In this document: piece by piece, positions 1 through 5,657 of the stretch | Position numbering within the stretch: the first letter of the stretch is position 1 | Layout: the number at the start of each line of letters is the position of its first letter | From: Gammaproteobacteria bacterium HGW-Gammaproteobacteria-14 | Lineage (GTDB): Bacteria; Pseudomonadota; Gammaproteobacteria; Pseudomonadales; Alcanivoracaceae | Reading direction: 5' to 3' | Assembly (NCBI GenBank): GCA_002840115.1 | Contig: PGZG01000094.1 | Span: 1 to 6,873 of the forward strand | Length of the DNA stretch: 6,873 nt | Notes under the pieces: model-generated | What the model saw: only the letters and a program-made list of their open reading frames with translations | Database searches by the model: none | What the model was told of the DNA's origin: nothing | Position numbers and translations under genes: made by a program

Positions 1-1418
1 AACAGGGCGGCTTCAAAGCTGCCAATCTTTTCGAGAGCAACGTCTTTCAGGAAGCCTTCGTTGGCGGCGTACAGCACCACACCCATCTCAGCCACAGACT
101 GCGGGGCGTACTGCTTCTGTTTCATCAGCTCGGTAACGCGCTGACCGTGCTCCAACTGGGAGCGGGTCGCTTCGTCAAGATCCGAAGCAAACTGGGCGAA
201 AGCCGCCAGTTCACGATACTGAGCCAGTGCCAGACGAATACCACCGCCGAGCTTCTTAACAATCTTGGTCTGCGCTGCACCACCTACCCGGGATACGGAG
301 ATACCAGCGTTCATCGCCGGACGCACACCAGAGTTAAACAGGCTGGTTTCAACGAAGATCTGACCATCAGTAATAGAAATTACGTTGGTCGGTACGAACG
401 CAGAGACGTCACCGGCTTGGGTTTCAATGATCGGCAGAGCGGTCAAGGAACCGGTTTTACCTTTCACTTCACCATTGGTGAATTTCTCAACATAGTCCGC
501 AGAAACCCGCGCAGCGCGCTCCAACAAACGGGAGTGCAGATAGAACACGTCACCCGGATACGCTTCACGACCCGGCGGACGACGCAGCAGCAGGGAGATC
601 TGGCGATACGCCACAGCCTGCTTGGACAGATCGTCATACACGATCAGCGCGTCTTCACCACGGTCACGGAAGTACTCGCCCATGGTGCAGCCAACGAACG
701 GGGCCAGGAACTGCATGGAAGCCGGCTCGGAAGCGGAGGCCGCCACAACGATGGTGTTGTCCATCGCGCCGTGCTCTTCCAGCTTGCGCACTACGTTAGC
801 AATCGAAGACTGCTTCTGGCCGATGGCCACGTAGATACACTTAATGCCAGACTTCTTCTGGTTAATGATGGTGTCGATCGCGATCGCGGTCTTACCAATC
901 TGACGGTCACCGATGATCAGCTCACGCTGGCCACGGCCAACCGGGGTCATCGCATCAATAGACTTCAAGCCGGTTTGTACCGGCTGGTCAACCGACTGAC
1001 GCCAGATAACGCCCGGCGCTACTTTCTCTACGGCATCGGTCAACGCGGTGTTGATCGGGCCCTTGCCGTCAATCGCATTACCCAGAGCGTCGACCACGCG
1101 GCCGAGCAGTTCCGGGCCAACCGGCACTTCAAGAATGCGGCCTGTACATTTGGCTTTATCGCCTTCGGCAATTTTCAGGTAATCACCAAGAACCACCGCG
1201 CCGACAGAGTCCTGCTCGAGGTTGAGGGCCATACCAAAGATGCCGCCGTCAAACTCGATCATTTCGCCGTACATCACATCGGCAAGGCCATGGATGCGCA
1301 CAATACCATCGGAAACGGAAACGACAGTACCTTCGGTGCGGGCTTCGGTAGCGGTATCAAGCTTGGCAATACGCTGCTTGATGATCTCGCTAATTTCGGA
1401 CGGGTTGAGTTGCTGCAT
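1..1418 (-). CDS. atpA: ATP synthase F1 subunit alpha (3' end cut by the window edge)
   Basis: Alpha subunit of the F1 catalytic head; with beta it forms the alpha3beta3 hexamer, and alpha carries the non-catalytic nucleotide sites. Translating the minus strand from ATG at 1416-1418 gives 472 codons, beginning MQQLNPSEISEII, with no stop before the left edge. The family is about 513 residues, so roughly 40 C-terminal residues lie outside. Visible landmarks are the Walker A motif GDRQIGKT at residues 170-177, the Walker B region ALIVYDD at 257-263, and the SVSRVGG segment with R377, equivalent to the alpha arginine that reaches into the catalytic site. Many homologues have GDRQTGKT; Ile for Thr at that position is mild. 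The start is supported by GAGGG, which overlaps the atpH stop codon and lies 8 nt before the ATG. The gap to atpH is 11 nt, so the two are cotranscribed. A 510-codon open frame on the opposite strand is only a shadow of this gene. Confidence 0.98.
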   Translation of the reverse strand, partial: MQQLNPSEISEIIKQRIAKLDTATEARTEGTVVSVSDGIVRIHGLADVMYGEMIEFDGGIFGMALNLEQDSVGAVVLGDYLKIAEGDKAKCTGRILEVPVGPELLGRVVDALGNAIDGKGPINTALTDAVEKVAPGVIWRQSVDQPVQTGLKSIDAMTPVGRGQRELIIGDRQIGKTAIAIDTIINQKKSGIKCIYVAIGQKQSSIANVVRKLEEHGAMDNTIVVAASASEPASMQFLAPFVGCTMGEYFRDRGEDALIVYDDLSKQAVAYRQISLLLRRPPGREAYPGDVFYLHSRLLERAARVSADYVEKFTNGEVKGKTGSLTALPIIETQAGDVSAFVPTNVISITDGQIFVETSLFNSGVRPAMNAGISVSRVGGAAQTKIVKKLGGGIRLALAQYRELAAFAQFASDLDEATRSQLEHGQRVTELMKQKQYAPQSVAEMGVVLYAANEGFLKDVALEKIGSFEAAL

Positions 1419-1429
1419 GCTCCAATCCC

Positions 1430-1972
1430 TCAAACTCTAGAGTTCAGTTGCTCTGCCAGCTTGTTCAGCCGGCCACGGACACTGCCATCGATCACGGTAT
1501 CGCCAGCACGAATCAGGACGCCGCCAATAAGTGACGGGTCGACCTGCTTGCTGACACGAACTTCCACTCCAAGACGCTTTTTCAGCGAAGCCACCAGGCC
1601 TGCGACATCCGCATCTTCCATCGGAAATGCCGACACCAGCTCCACATCCGCGAACTGGTGTTCGTCAGACAAAAACTGATGGAACAGATCACCAATGGTC
1701 GCCAGCAGCGTCAAGCGCTTGTTTTGCGCTAGCTGGTGAAGAAAATTGCGGAACGTTTCATCAATCACGTCACCGCAGATCTCCGCCAACAAATCTGCTT
1801 TTTTCGCAGCACCTAGCGCTGGATTATCCAGTGCCAGACGTACTCCCTCATCCGCCATCACGGCAGATGCTGTAGCGAGCATCGACTCCCATTGCGCCAG
1901 CGCACTCTGTTCCTTTGCGAACACGAACGCTGCTTTTGCGTAGGGTCGGGCTATGGTGGTCAATTCAGCCAT
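1430..1972 (-). CDS. atpH: ATP synthase F1 subunit delta
   Basis: Delta (OSCP-type) subunit, which ties the top of the alpha3beta3 head to the peripheral b stalk. The 180-residue product matches the usual length (E. coli about 177). The N-terminal six-helix domain opens with the family signature TTIARPYAKAAF (residues 5-16), the surface that binds the alpha N-termini. The C-terminal domain carries the conserved stretch DPSLIGGVLIRAGD (145-158) followed by DGSVRGRLNKL (162-172). It lies between atpF (14-nt gap) and atpA (11-nt gap). The Shine-Dalgarno sequence is weak, with only GGA 6 nt before the ATG, so translation may partly depend on coupling to atpF. No unusual residues were seen. Confidence 0.97.
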   Translation of the reverse strand: MAELTTIARPYAKAAFVFAKEQSALAQWESMLATASAVMADEGVRLALDNPALGAAKKADLLAEICGDVIDETFRNFLHQLAQNKRLTLLATIGDLFHQFLSDEHQFADVELVSAFPMEDADVAGLVASLKKRLGVEVRVSKQVDPSLIGGVLIRAGDTVIDGSVRGRLNKLAEQLNSRV

Positions 1973-1986
1973 GGTTTATCCGTCTG

Positions 1987-2457
1987 TCAGAGTTCAGCGG
2001 CCAGCTGATCCAGCATCTGCTTGTGGGCAGCCGGATTCACTTCACTGGCAAGCACTTTCTCGGCACCGGCCAACGCCAGTGCAGCGACTTCACGACGCAG
2101 CTGTTCGCGAGCAGCGTTAATTTCCCGCTCGATTTCAGCCTGCGCTTGAACGATCAAACGATCACCTTCTTCACGTGCCTGACCCTTGGCGTCTTCGACA
2201 ACCTGGTTGGCACGACGATTGGCCTGCTCGATAATCTCGGCGGCCTTGGCCTTGGCTTCTTTCAGATCGCCGCTGGCTTTCTCTTGAGCAAGCTCAAGAT
2301 CACGCTCAGCGCGATCTGCTGCGCTCAAACCTTCGGCGATCTTCTGTTTCCGCTCGTCCAGCGCTGCCGAAATCGGCGGCCAAACAAACTTCATGCAGAA
2401 GGCGACAAACATCGCAAACCAGATGATCTGGCCGATAAATGTTGCATTCATGTTCAT
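1987..2457 (-). CDS. atpF: ATP synthase Fo subunit b
   Basis: Subunit b, the dimeric peripheral stalk that holds F1 to Fo. The 156-residue length equals that of E. coli b. A single N-terminal membrane helix (about residues 5-26, GQIIWFAMFVAFCMKFVWPP) is followed by a long charged helix (about 33-140) rich in Ala, Glu, Lys and Arg, expected to form the right-handed coiled coil. The tether segment LDERKQKIAEG with R36 and the dimerisation region IIEQANRR around residue 79 align directly with E. coli b. Two Met codons are available (MNMNATF). I chose the first, at 2455-2457, because GAGG lies 7 nt before it and the start then matches the MNLNATILGQ start of E. coli. It follows atpE after 70 nt and precedes atpH by 14 nt. 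Confidence 0.97.
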   Translation of the reverse strand: MNMNATFIGQIIWFAMFVAFCMKFVWPPISAALDERKQKIAEGLSAADRAERDLELAQEKASGDLKEAKAKAAEIIEQANRRANQVVEDAKGQAREEGDRLIVQAQAEIEREINAAREQLRREVAALALAGAEKVLASEVNPAAHKQMLDQLAAEL

Positions 2458-2505
2458 ATGAACACCTCACAACCGCGTTGCTGCGTTAAATTCCCGAACA
2501 ACGAC

Positions 2506-2521
2506 TGCCCGGATCGGGGCA
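2506..2521 (-). other. Small hairpin just after the atpE stop codon
   Basis: On the transcribed strand TGCCC and GGGCA form a 5-bp stem around a 6-nt loop, starting 6 nt after the atpE stop. No U-tract follows, so it is not a classical terminator. It lies in the 70-nt atpE-atpF gap and could protect the 3' side of the atpE message or damp ribosome run-on into atpF. That role is inference; a short stem like this can arise by chance. Confidence 0.25.
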
Positions 2522-2527
2522 AATCGC

Positions 2528-2746
2528 TTATTGGAAAATCATCAGGAACGCGATAGCGATACACATAATCGGCACGGCATCCAGCAGACCGGCGATGATG
2601 AACATGCGGGTCTGAAGCATCGGAGCCAGTTCCGGCTGGCGAGCAATGCTCTCCAGGAAACGACCACCCATCAGACCAAAGCCAAGACCGGCACCAATGG
2701 CCGCGAGGCCAGCCACGATAGCAGCTGCAAGCAGGTTCAGTTCCAT
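2528..2746 (-). CDS. atpE: ATP synthase Fo subunit c (proteolipid)
   Basis: Subunit c, the two-helix hairpin that assembles into the rotating proton-carrying ring. The 72-residue product has helix 1 (about 5-30) with the glycine series G18-x-G20-x-G22-x-G24 that allows tight packing of the inner helices. A polar loop RQPE (36-39) touches gamma and epsilon. Helix 2 (about 46-70) carries the essential carboxylate D56 in GLLDAVP, equivalent to E. coli D61. Asp there and the lack of the Gln/Glu plus Ser/Thr set of sodium-type rings point to a proton ring. The start has a good GGGAG 6 nt before the ATG. It is flanked by unusually long gaps for this operon, 90 nt from atpB and 70 nt to atpF. Confidence 0.98.
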   Translation of the reverse strand: MELNLLAAAIVAGLAAIGAGLGFGLMGGRFLESIARQPELAPMLQTRMFIIAGLLDAVPIMCIAIAFLMIFQ

Positions 2747-2836
2747 TTCTAACTCCCGTTTCGTTGAATGATAAAGCTAAAACTTTCAGGTCGTACTTGT
2801 TAAAAACTCACGTATTACTCGGTACTGCCGTGTTAC
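2747..2836 (-). promoter_or_regulatory. atpB-atpE intercistronic region, probable atpE translation enhancer
   Basis: This 90-nt leader between the atpB stop and the atpE start is A/U-rich in its second half on the message strand. It includes GAGTTTTTAAC, then GTTTTAGCTTTATC, then CAACGAAACGGGAG just before the start codon. In E. coli a U- and A-rich stretch upstream of the atpE Shine-Dalgarno is a known translational enhancer that helps make about ten c subunits per complex. The resemblance here is in composition and position, not exact sequence. No convincing internal promoter was seen. Confidence 0.5.
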
Positions 2837-3724
2837 TCAGTGATGCTCACTGGCCATGCTCAGATAAACAATGGTCAGGATCATGAAAATAAATGACTGC
2901 AACGGAATCACCAGCAGGTGGAAAATAGCCCACGGCACGGCGCCGATGAACTGCCAGTAACCCATCATGGCGGCCAGCAGGATAAAGACGAACTCACCGG
3001 CAAACATGTTGCCGAACAGTCGCAAGCCGAGCGATACCGGCTTGGCCAGTAACGCCACGACTTCAAGAATCAGGTTAACCGGCACCAATAAGAATTTGGT
3101 GATGCCCTTTGCCTCGAAGGGATGAAAAGCCAGCTCACCGAAGAAACCGCCAACACCCTTGCTCATAATAGAGAACGCAATGACCAGACCGAGCACTGAG
3201 AAAGACATTGCCAGCGTGATGTTCGGGTCTACGGTGGGAACGATTTTCATGTAACCCAGACCCAGCGCAGCGGCAATGGCCGAAGCAGTATCTACCGGCA
3301 GCAGCTTGATGCTACTCATGATAAACACCCAGCAAAAGATCGTCAGCGCCAGCGGTGCAATCAGCTTGCTCTTGCCATGGAAGCTGTCACGTACAGAGGA
3401 ATCGACGAACTCAACGACCATCTCAACAAAATTCAGAACGCCGCTGGGAACGCCGGAGGTAGCACGACGCGCCACCATGGAAAAAATACCAACGAATATC
3501 AGACCCATAATGCCGGCCCAGGCCAGCGAGTCGACGTGAAACGCCCAGAAACCCATGGCATCCACTTGCACGTCGCAACGCGCCAGAATCCAGCTGGCTT
3601 GCTGGAAGGTTTCGCCGGTCAGCTCGCCGTAGGCGTCACAGACAGGGGTTTCCGCCGGCACTTTGCCATAGGTCAGGTTGGTCAGGTGGTGCTTGATGTA
3701 TCCAGTCGGGGTATCCGCTGCCAT
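2837..3724 (-). CDS. atpB: ATP synthase Fo subunit a
   Basis: Subunit a, the membrane stator that provides the two proton half-channels next to the c ring. The 295-residue product has the essential arginine R235 in SLGLRLFGNM, the channel residues E220 and H269 (equivalents of E. coli E219 and H245), the KSKLIAPLALTIF segment (118-130), and the C-terminal TIVYLSMASE. Two things are odd. The N-terminal outer segment (about residues 20-58) is longer than in E. coli and holds C29 and C50. The segment usually read as MN(L/A)(M/V)DL(L/V)PxD is here MSSIKLLPVD, with K140 in place of the first Asp; I checked this codon (AAG) on the minus strand. The start ATG (3722-3724) has only a weak AGG before it; the gap after atpI is 15 nt. 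Confidence 0.97.
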   Translation of the reverse strand: MAADTPTGYIKHHLTNLTYGKVPAETPVCDAYGELTGETFQQASWILARCDVQVDAMGFWAFHVDSLAWAGIMGLIFVGIFSMVARRATSGVPSGVLNFVEMVVEFVDSSVRDSFHGKSKLIAPLALTIFCWVFIMSSIKLLPVDTASAIAAALGLGYMKIVPTVDPNITLAMSFSVLGLVIAFSIMSKGVGGFFGELAFHPFEAKGITKFLLVPVNLILEVVALLAKPVSLGLRLFGNMFAGEFVFILLAAMMGYWQFIGAVPWAIFHLLVIPLQSFIFMILTIVYLSMASEHH

Positions 3725-3739
3725 TCTTGCCTGCCCGTG

Positions 3740-4162
3740 TTAACCGTTCTGTTTGGTATTTGTTTGTGTTGAACCCGTTGCCTTGGCCAGCCATATCCAG
3801 CCTGCCAACTGCACCAGGAAAAACCCTGCAAACAACATCATGGCGGGGGCGCCCTGCCGCACTTCTGGCCAGCGGCTTAATGTTAGCCACAACAGCACCA
3901 GCACGATGGCAACCCGGCCCATTTCCGCTCGTGTTGCAGCGGTGGCCATGCGCTCTGGATTCCGGTTGCCCGGATGTAGCCAAAGCTGGAACCCTGCCCA
4001 GGCAGCAGCAATGATTGCAATGCCACCGCCAGCCAGCACCGACAACGCCGCGTCGCGGCTGCCGATCCCCGCAGCGAGAGCAGCCACAACCACCGTGGTT
4101 ATGCCCTGCGCCAATAAAAGGCCCCGAAACAGTGCGGGGCCATGAATCTCTGATTCCGCCAC
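3740..4162 (-). CDS. atpI: ATP synthase assembly/accessory protein AtpI
   Basis: AtpI, a small hydrophobic protein encoded first in many atp operons. In some bacteria it helps c-ring assembly or the stability of the complex, but it is not a structural subunit. The 140-residue product is predicted to have four membrane helices, about residues 13-31, 38-60, 80-97 and 105-126. A short basic, polar loop (HPGNRNPERMATAATRAEMG, 63-82) joins the two pairs, and the tail is hydrophilic and Thr/Asn/Gln-rich. The family is poorly conserved, so the call rests on length, topology and position directly before atpB. The start is GTG (4160-4162), supported by GGAGG 8 nt upstream. No other start fits as well. 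Confidence 0.9.
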   Translation of the reverse strand: MAESEIHGPALFRGLLLAQGITTVVVAALAAGIGSRDAALSVLAGGGIAIIAAAWAGFQLWLHPGNRNPERMATAATRAEMGRVAIVLVLLWLTLSRWPEVRQGAPAMMLFAGFFLVQLAGWIWLAKATGSTQTNTKQNG

Positions 4163-4208
4163 GTTTTTTGCCTCCGGCCAGCTGCCAATGGCTCAGCCCG
4201 GGCGGTCT

Positions 4209-4230
4209 GTGGGGACCCCCACTCTCGGGG
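4209..4230 (-). promoter_or_regulatory. G/C-block inverted repeats in the atp operon leader
   Basis: The atp message leader begins near a CCCC block (4227-4230) followed by GAGAGT, GGGG and then CCCCAC. Two hairpins are possible and exclude each other: CCCC pairing with GGGG around a 6-nt loop, or GTGGG pairing with CCCAC around a 4-nt loop (perfect inverted repeat GTGGGG-AC-CCCCAC at 4209-4222 on the plus strand). The structures lie about 45 nt before the GTG start of atpI. A regulatory role is inference; the palindrome itself is directly visible. Confidence 0.4.
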
Positions 4231-4235
4231 CGCAG

Positions 4236-4264
4236 AGTATAGGGACATGGGTTTTAGGTCGCAA
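4236..4264 (-). promoter_or_regulatory. Sigma70-type promoter of the atp operon
   Basis: Read on the minus strand, a -35 box TTGCGA (4259-4264, 4 of 6 to consensus) and a -10 box TATACT (4236-4241, 5 of 6) are separated by exactly 17 bp. Transcription would start near 4228-4229, leaving a leader of about 66 nt before atpI. It is the only good promoter in the 220-bp gap upstream of atpI and should drive the whole atpI-to-atpA series. The start site is predicted, not measured. Confidence 0.75.
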
Positions 4265-4382
4265 CCGAAACCGGGCGAAATTCACACAATTGTCAGACCG
4301 GATTAGCTCAGGCCCTAGGCCTTCACGCGGATAACCCCTGCACACAGGGATTCTGGCCCGCAAAAATTCACACCGTGGGCGC
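4265..4382. other. Gap between the thioredoxin gene and the atp promoter, with short repeats
   Basis: No gene is visible here. It holds a 10-bp direct repeat AAATTCACAC at 4278-4287 and 4364-4373, and an inverted repeat AGGCC-CTA-GGCCT at 4310-4322. It also holds a 5-bp hairpin CCCTG-CACA-CAGGG at 4336-4349. The hairpin lies 34 nt after the thioredoxin stop and lacks a U-tract, so at best it is a weak terminator for the upstream unit. The inverted repeat sits about 50 bp upstream of the atp -35 box, where an activator could bind. Function is not known for any of them. Confidence 0.35.
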
Positions 4383-4715
4383 TCAAGGAGCCAACAGTTG
4401 GCGCACCTGATCCGGGTGCGACGGCCGCACCAACCGCGCCACCTCCCGCCCATTGCGTAACAGAATCAAGGTTGGCCAGAGCTTGACCCCAAAGGCACGA
4501 CCCAACGGACGACCCTTGCCATCCGCCACCTTGATATGGGGTAACGCGGGATAGTCCAGCAACGCCTGCCGCACCGCCGGTTGCGCCCCCAGACAGTAGC
4601 CACACCAGGAGGCCCCGAACTCAAGCAGCGCATCACCCGCCAATTGGCTAACCTGCTCCAGAGCTGGGGCGTCATCACTGTAATCCGGGTTAAAGCCGAT
4701 CTGGCACGCTTTCAT
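4383..4715 (-). CDS. Small thioredoxin-family protein with CGYC active site
   Basis: A single thioredoxin-fold domain of 110 residues, close to the length of classical thioredoxin, with no signal peptide and therefore cytoplasmic. The redox motif is WCGYC (W37, C38, C41) in FGASWCGYC. The conserved cis-proline is P81 in LWPTLILLRNG, and the last strand is REVARLVRP (90-98). Classical thioredoxin has WCGPC; Tyr for Pro usually makes the disulfide less strongly reducing, nearer to glutaredoxin-like proteins (CPYC). An additional N-terminal cysteine, C4, is present. The start ATG has GAGG 10 nt upstream, and the gene follows the peroxiredoxin by 19 nt. The shared transcript suggests it reduces that peroxidase, perhaps directly or through mixed disulfides. 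This is inference; it could equally serve another substrate. Confidence 0.88.
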   Translation of the reverse strand: MKACQIGFNPDYSDDAPALEQVSQLAGDALLEFGASWCGYCLGAQPAVRQALLDYPALPHIKVADGKGRPLGRAFGVKLWPTLILLRNGREVARLVRPSHPDQVRQLLAP

Positions 4716-4734
4716 ATCGGCTTTGCCTCGATGA

Positions 4735-5391
4735 TTATTTTTTCGGCGCCTTGGTATAGCGCAGGTAAGGCAGCTTCACATCGATCTCACCGAATTTTTC
4801 CTTCGCCTGGTCATTGTTCAGGCTGAGCGCCACAATCACGTCCTGACCCGGCACCCAGTTGGCCGGCGTCGCAATCGGTACGCCGTCGGTGGCCTGCACC
4901 GCATCCAGCGCCCGCAGGATCTCGGCAAAGTTACGACCAACCGACATCGGGTAGGACATGGTCAGGCGCACTTTCTTGTCCGGACCGATAATAAACACCG
5001 TTCTTACCGTTGCTGTGTCCGCCGGGGTGCGGCCATCCGGAAGATAGGCATCCGCTGGCAACATGTTGTACAACTTCGATACGTTCAGCGAGGTGTCATC
5101 AATAATCGGGAAGTTCGCCGGCGCCCCGGAAAAGGCCTCGATATCACGCTGCCATTTCTTGTGTGCCTCGACATCATCAACCGATACACCCATAACCTTG
5201 GTTTTACGCTTGGCAAACTCCGGCGCCAGCTGGGCGACCGCGCCAAACTCGGTGGTGCACACCGGAGTAAAGTCTTTCGGGTGAGAAAACAGAATGGCGT
5301 AGCTGTCGCCTATCCAGTCGTGCAGGCTCAACTTGCCGGCAGTGGAGTCGGCAGTGAAATCCGGGGCAATGTCATTGATACGAATGGACAT
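4735..5391 (-). CDS. 1-Cys peroxiredoxin, Prx6/LsfA type
   Basis: Thiol peroxidase that reduces hydrogen peroxide and alkyl hydroperoxides in the cytoplasm. The 218-residue product has the Prx6-type active site FSHPKDFTPVCTTEFG with H37, T42, P43 and the peroxidatic C45, plus the activating arginine R130 in TVRTVFIIGP. The C-terminal extension (about 170-218), with ATPANWVPGQD and LPYLRYTK, is the dimer-stabilising domain of the Prx6 group and is absent from AhpC/BCP types. C45 is the only cysteine in the whole protein, so it is a true one-cysteine enzyme needing an outside thiol to resolve the sulfenic acid. It resembles LsfA of Pseudomonas. The start ATG is set by a strong AAGGAGG 8 nt upstream. 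The thioredoxin-like gene follows after 19 nt. No OxyR-type four-part site was recognised upstream. Confidence 0.96.
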   Translation of the reverse strand: MSIRINDIAPDFTADSTAGKLSLHDWIGDSYAILFSHPKDFTPVCTTEFGAVAQLAPEFAKRKTKVMGVSVDDVEAHKKWQRDIEAFSGAPANFPIIDDTSLNVSKLYNMLPADAYLPDGRTPADTATVRTVFIIGPDKKVRLTMSYPMSVGRNFAEILRALDAVQATDGVPIATPANWVPGQDVIVALSLNNDQAKEKFGEIDVKLPYLRYTKAPKK

Positions 5392-5412
5392 GATGAAACC
5401 CTCCTTGTGACG

Positions 5413-5452
5413 ATGGCCAATCCCGGCAAGCAGATATTGGCGGGCTGGCCAT
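5413..5452 (-). promoter_or_regulatory. Dyad ATGGCCA/TGGCCAT in the peroxiredoxin leader
   Basis: ATGGCCA at 5413-5419 and TGGCCAT at 5446-5452 are exact inverted copies. CCCG/CGGG inside can extend the stem, leaving a loop of about 15 nt. The dyad covers the predicted transcription start and the early leader. It could be an operator or, if transcription starts at the upstream edge, an RNA hairpin. Each arm contains the palindromic hexamer TGGCCA, so a pair of protein-binding half sites is also possible. Confidence 0.4.
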
Positions 5453-5454
5453 CC

Positions 5455-5483
5455 TTTATAGGAGCATCATTGGCAATGTTCAA
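5455..5483 (-). promoter_or_regulatory. Sigma70-type promoter of the peroxiredoxin-thioredoxin unit
   Basis: On the minus strand a -35 box TTGAAC (5478-5483, 4 of 6) and a -10 box TATAAA (5455-5460, 5 of 6) are separated by exactly 17 bp. Transcription would start around 5448, giving a leader of about 57 nt with the strong Shine-Dalgarno near its end. It is the best promoter match in the 266-bp gap upstream of the peroxiredoxin and shows that this unit need not depend on the genes to the right. Confidence 0.7.
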
Positions 5484-5657
5484 CCGGTACTGACACGACA
5501 AACGCGGCAGATGTTTCAGGCTTTGCCCAAAACCTGCGCCCGCGATTCTCTGCCAGCCCAAATAGCATGCTCCTCCCGGAAACATTTCCGGAATGCCTTC
5601 CTGAACAATGCTGATGTCGGGCCACAACTTGCCGGCTTAAGGGTCATGGTCGGGGCA
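5484..5657. other. Non-coding stretch upstream of the peroxiredoxin promoter, with a 16-bp palindrome
   Basis: No supported gene lies here; the open frames are short, lack ribosome binding sites and look like no family I know. At 5576-5591 there is an exact inverted repeat CCGGAAA-CA-TTTCCGG. Its right half also overlaps the perfect 8-mer TTCCGGAA (5586-5593). The centre is about 100 bp upstream of the -35 box of the peroxiredoxin promoter. No U-tract follows on either strand, so it looks like a protein-binding site more than a terminator. No clear terminator follows the P-loop gene that ends at 5658. Confidence 0.45.

Noticed and set aside
147..1679. A 510-codon open frame on the plus strand opposite atpA and atpH
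   Set aside because: It is antisense to two certain genes, shows no family wording, and long antisense frames are common opposite GC-rich, strongly biased coding sequence.
1915..2556. A 213-codon plus-strand frame across atpH, atpF and atpE
   Set aside because: It is a shadow of the atp genes on the other strand, without a ribosome binding site or recognisable domain.
4163..4382. DnaA boxes or a parS site near atpI, since this operon is often close to the origin
   Set aside because: No TTATNCACA match or parS-like palindrome was found; the nearest string, TTATCCGCG, departs too far from consensus.
5414..5493. A short hydrophobic plus-strand peptide frame (starting MANPGKQILAGW) in the peroxiredoxin upstream region
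   Set aside because: It overlaps the promoter and leader on the other strand and has no Shine-Dalgarno; chance is the simpler explanation.
5328..5627. A 99-codon minus-strand frame overlapping the peroxiredoxin start and its upstream gap
   Set aside because: It runs through the promoter and the first part of the peroxiredoxin in another frame, and its product resembles nothing known.
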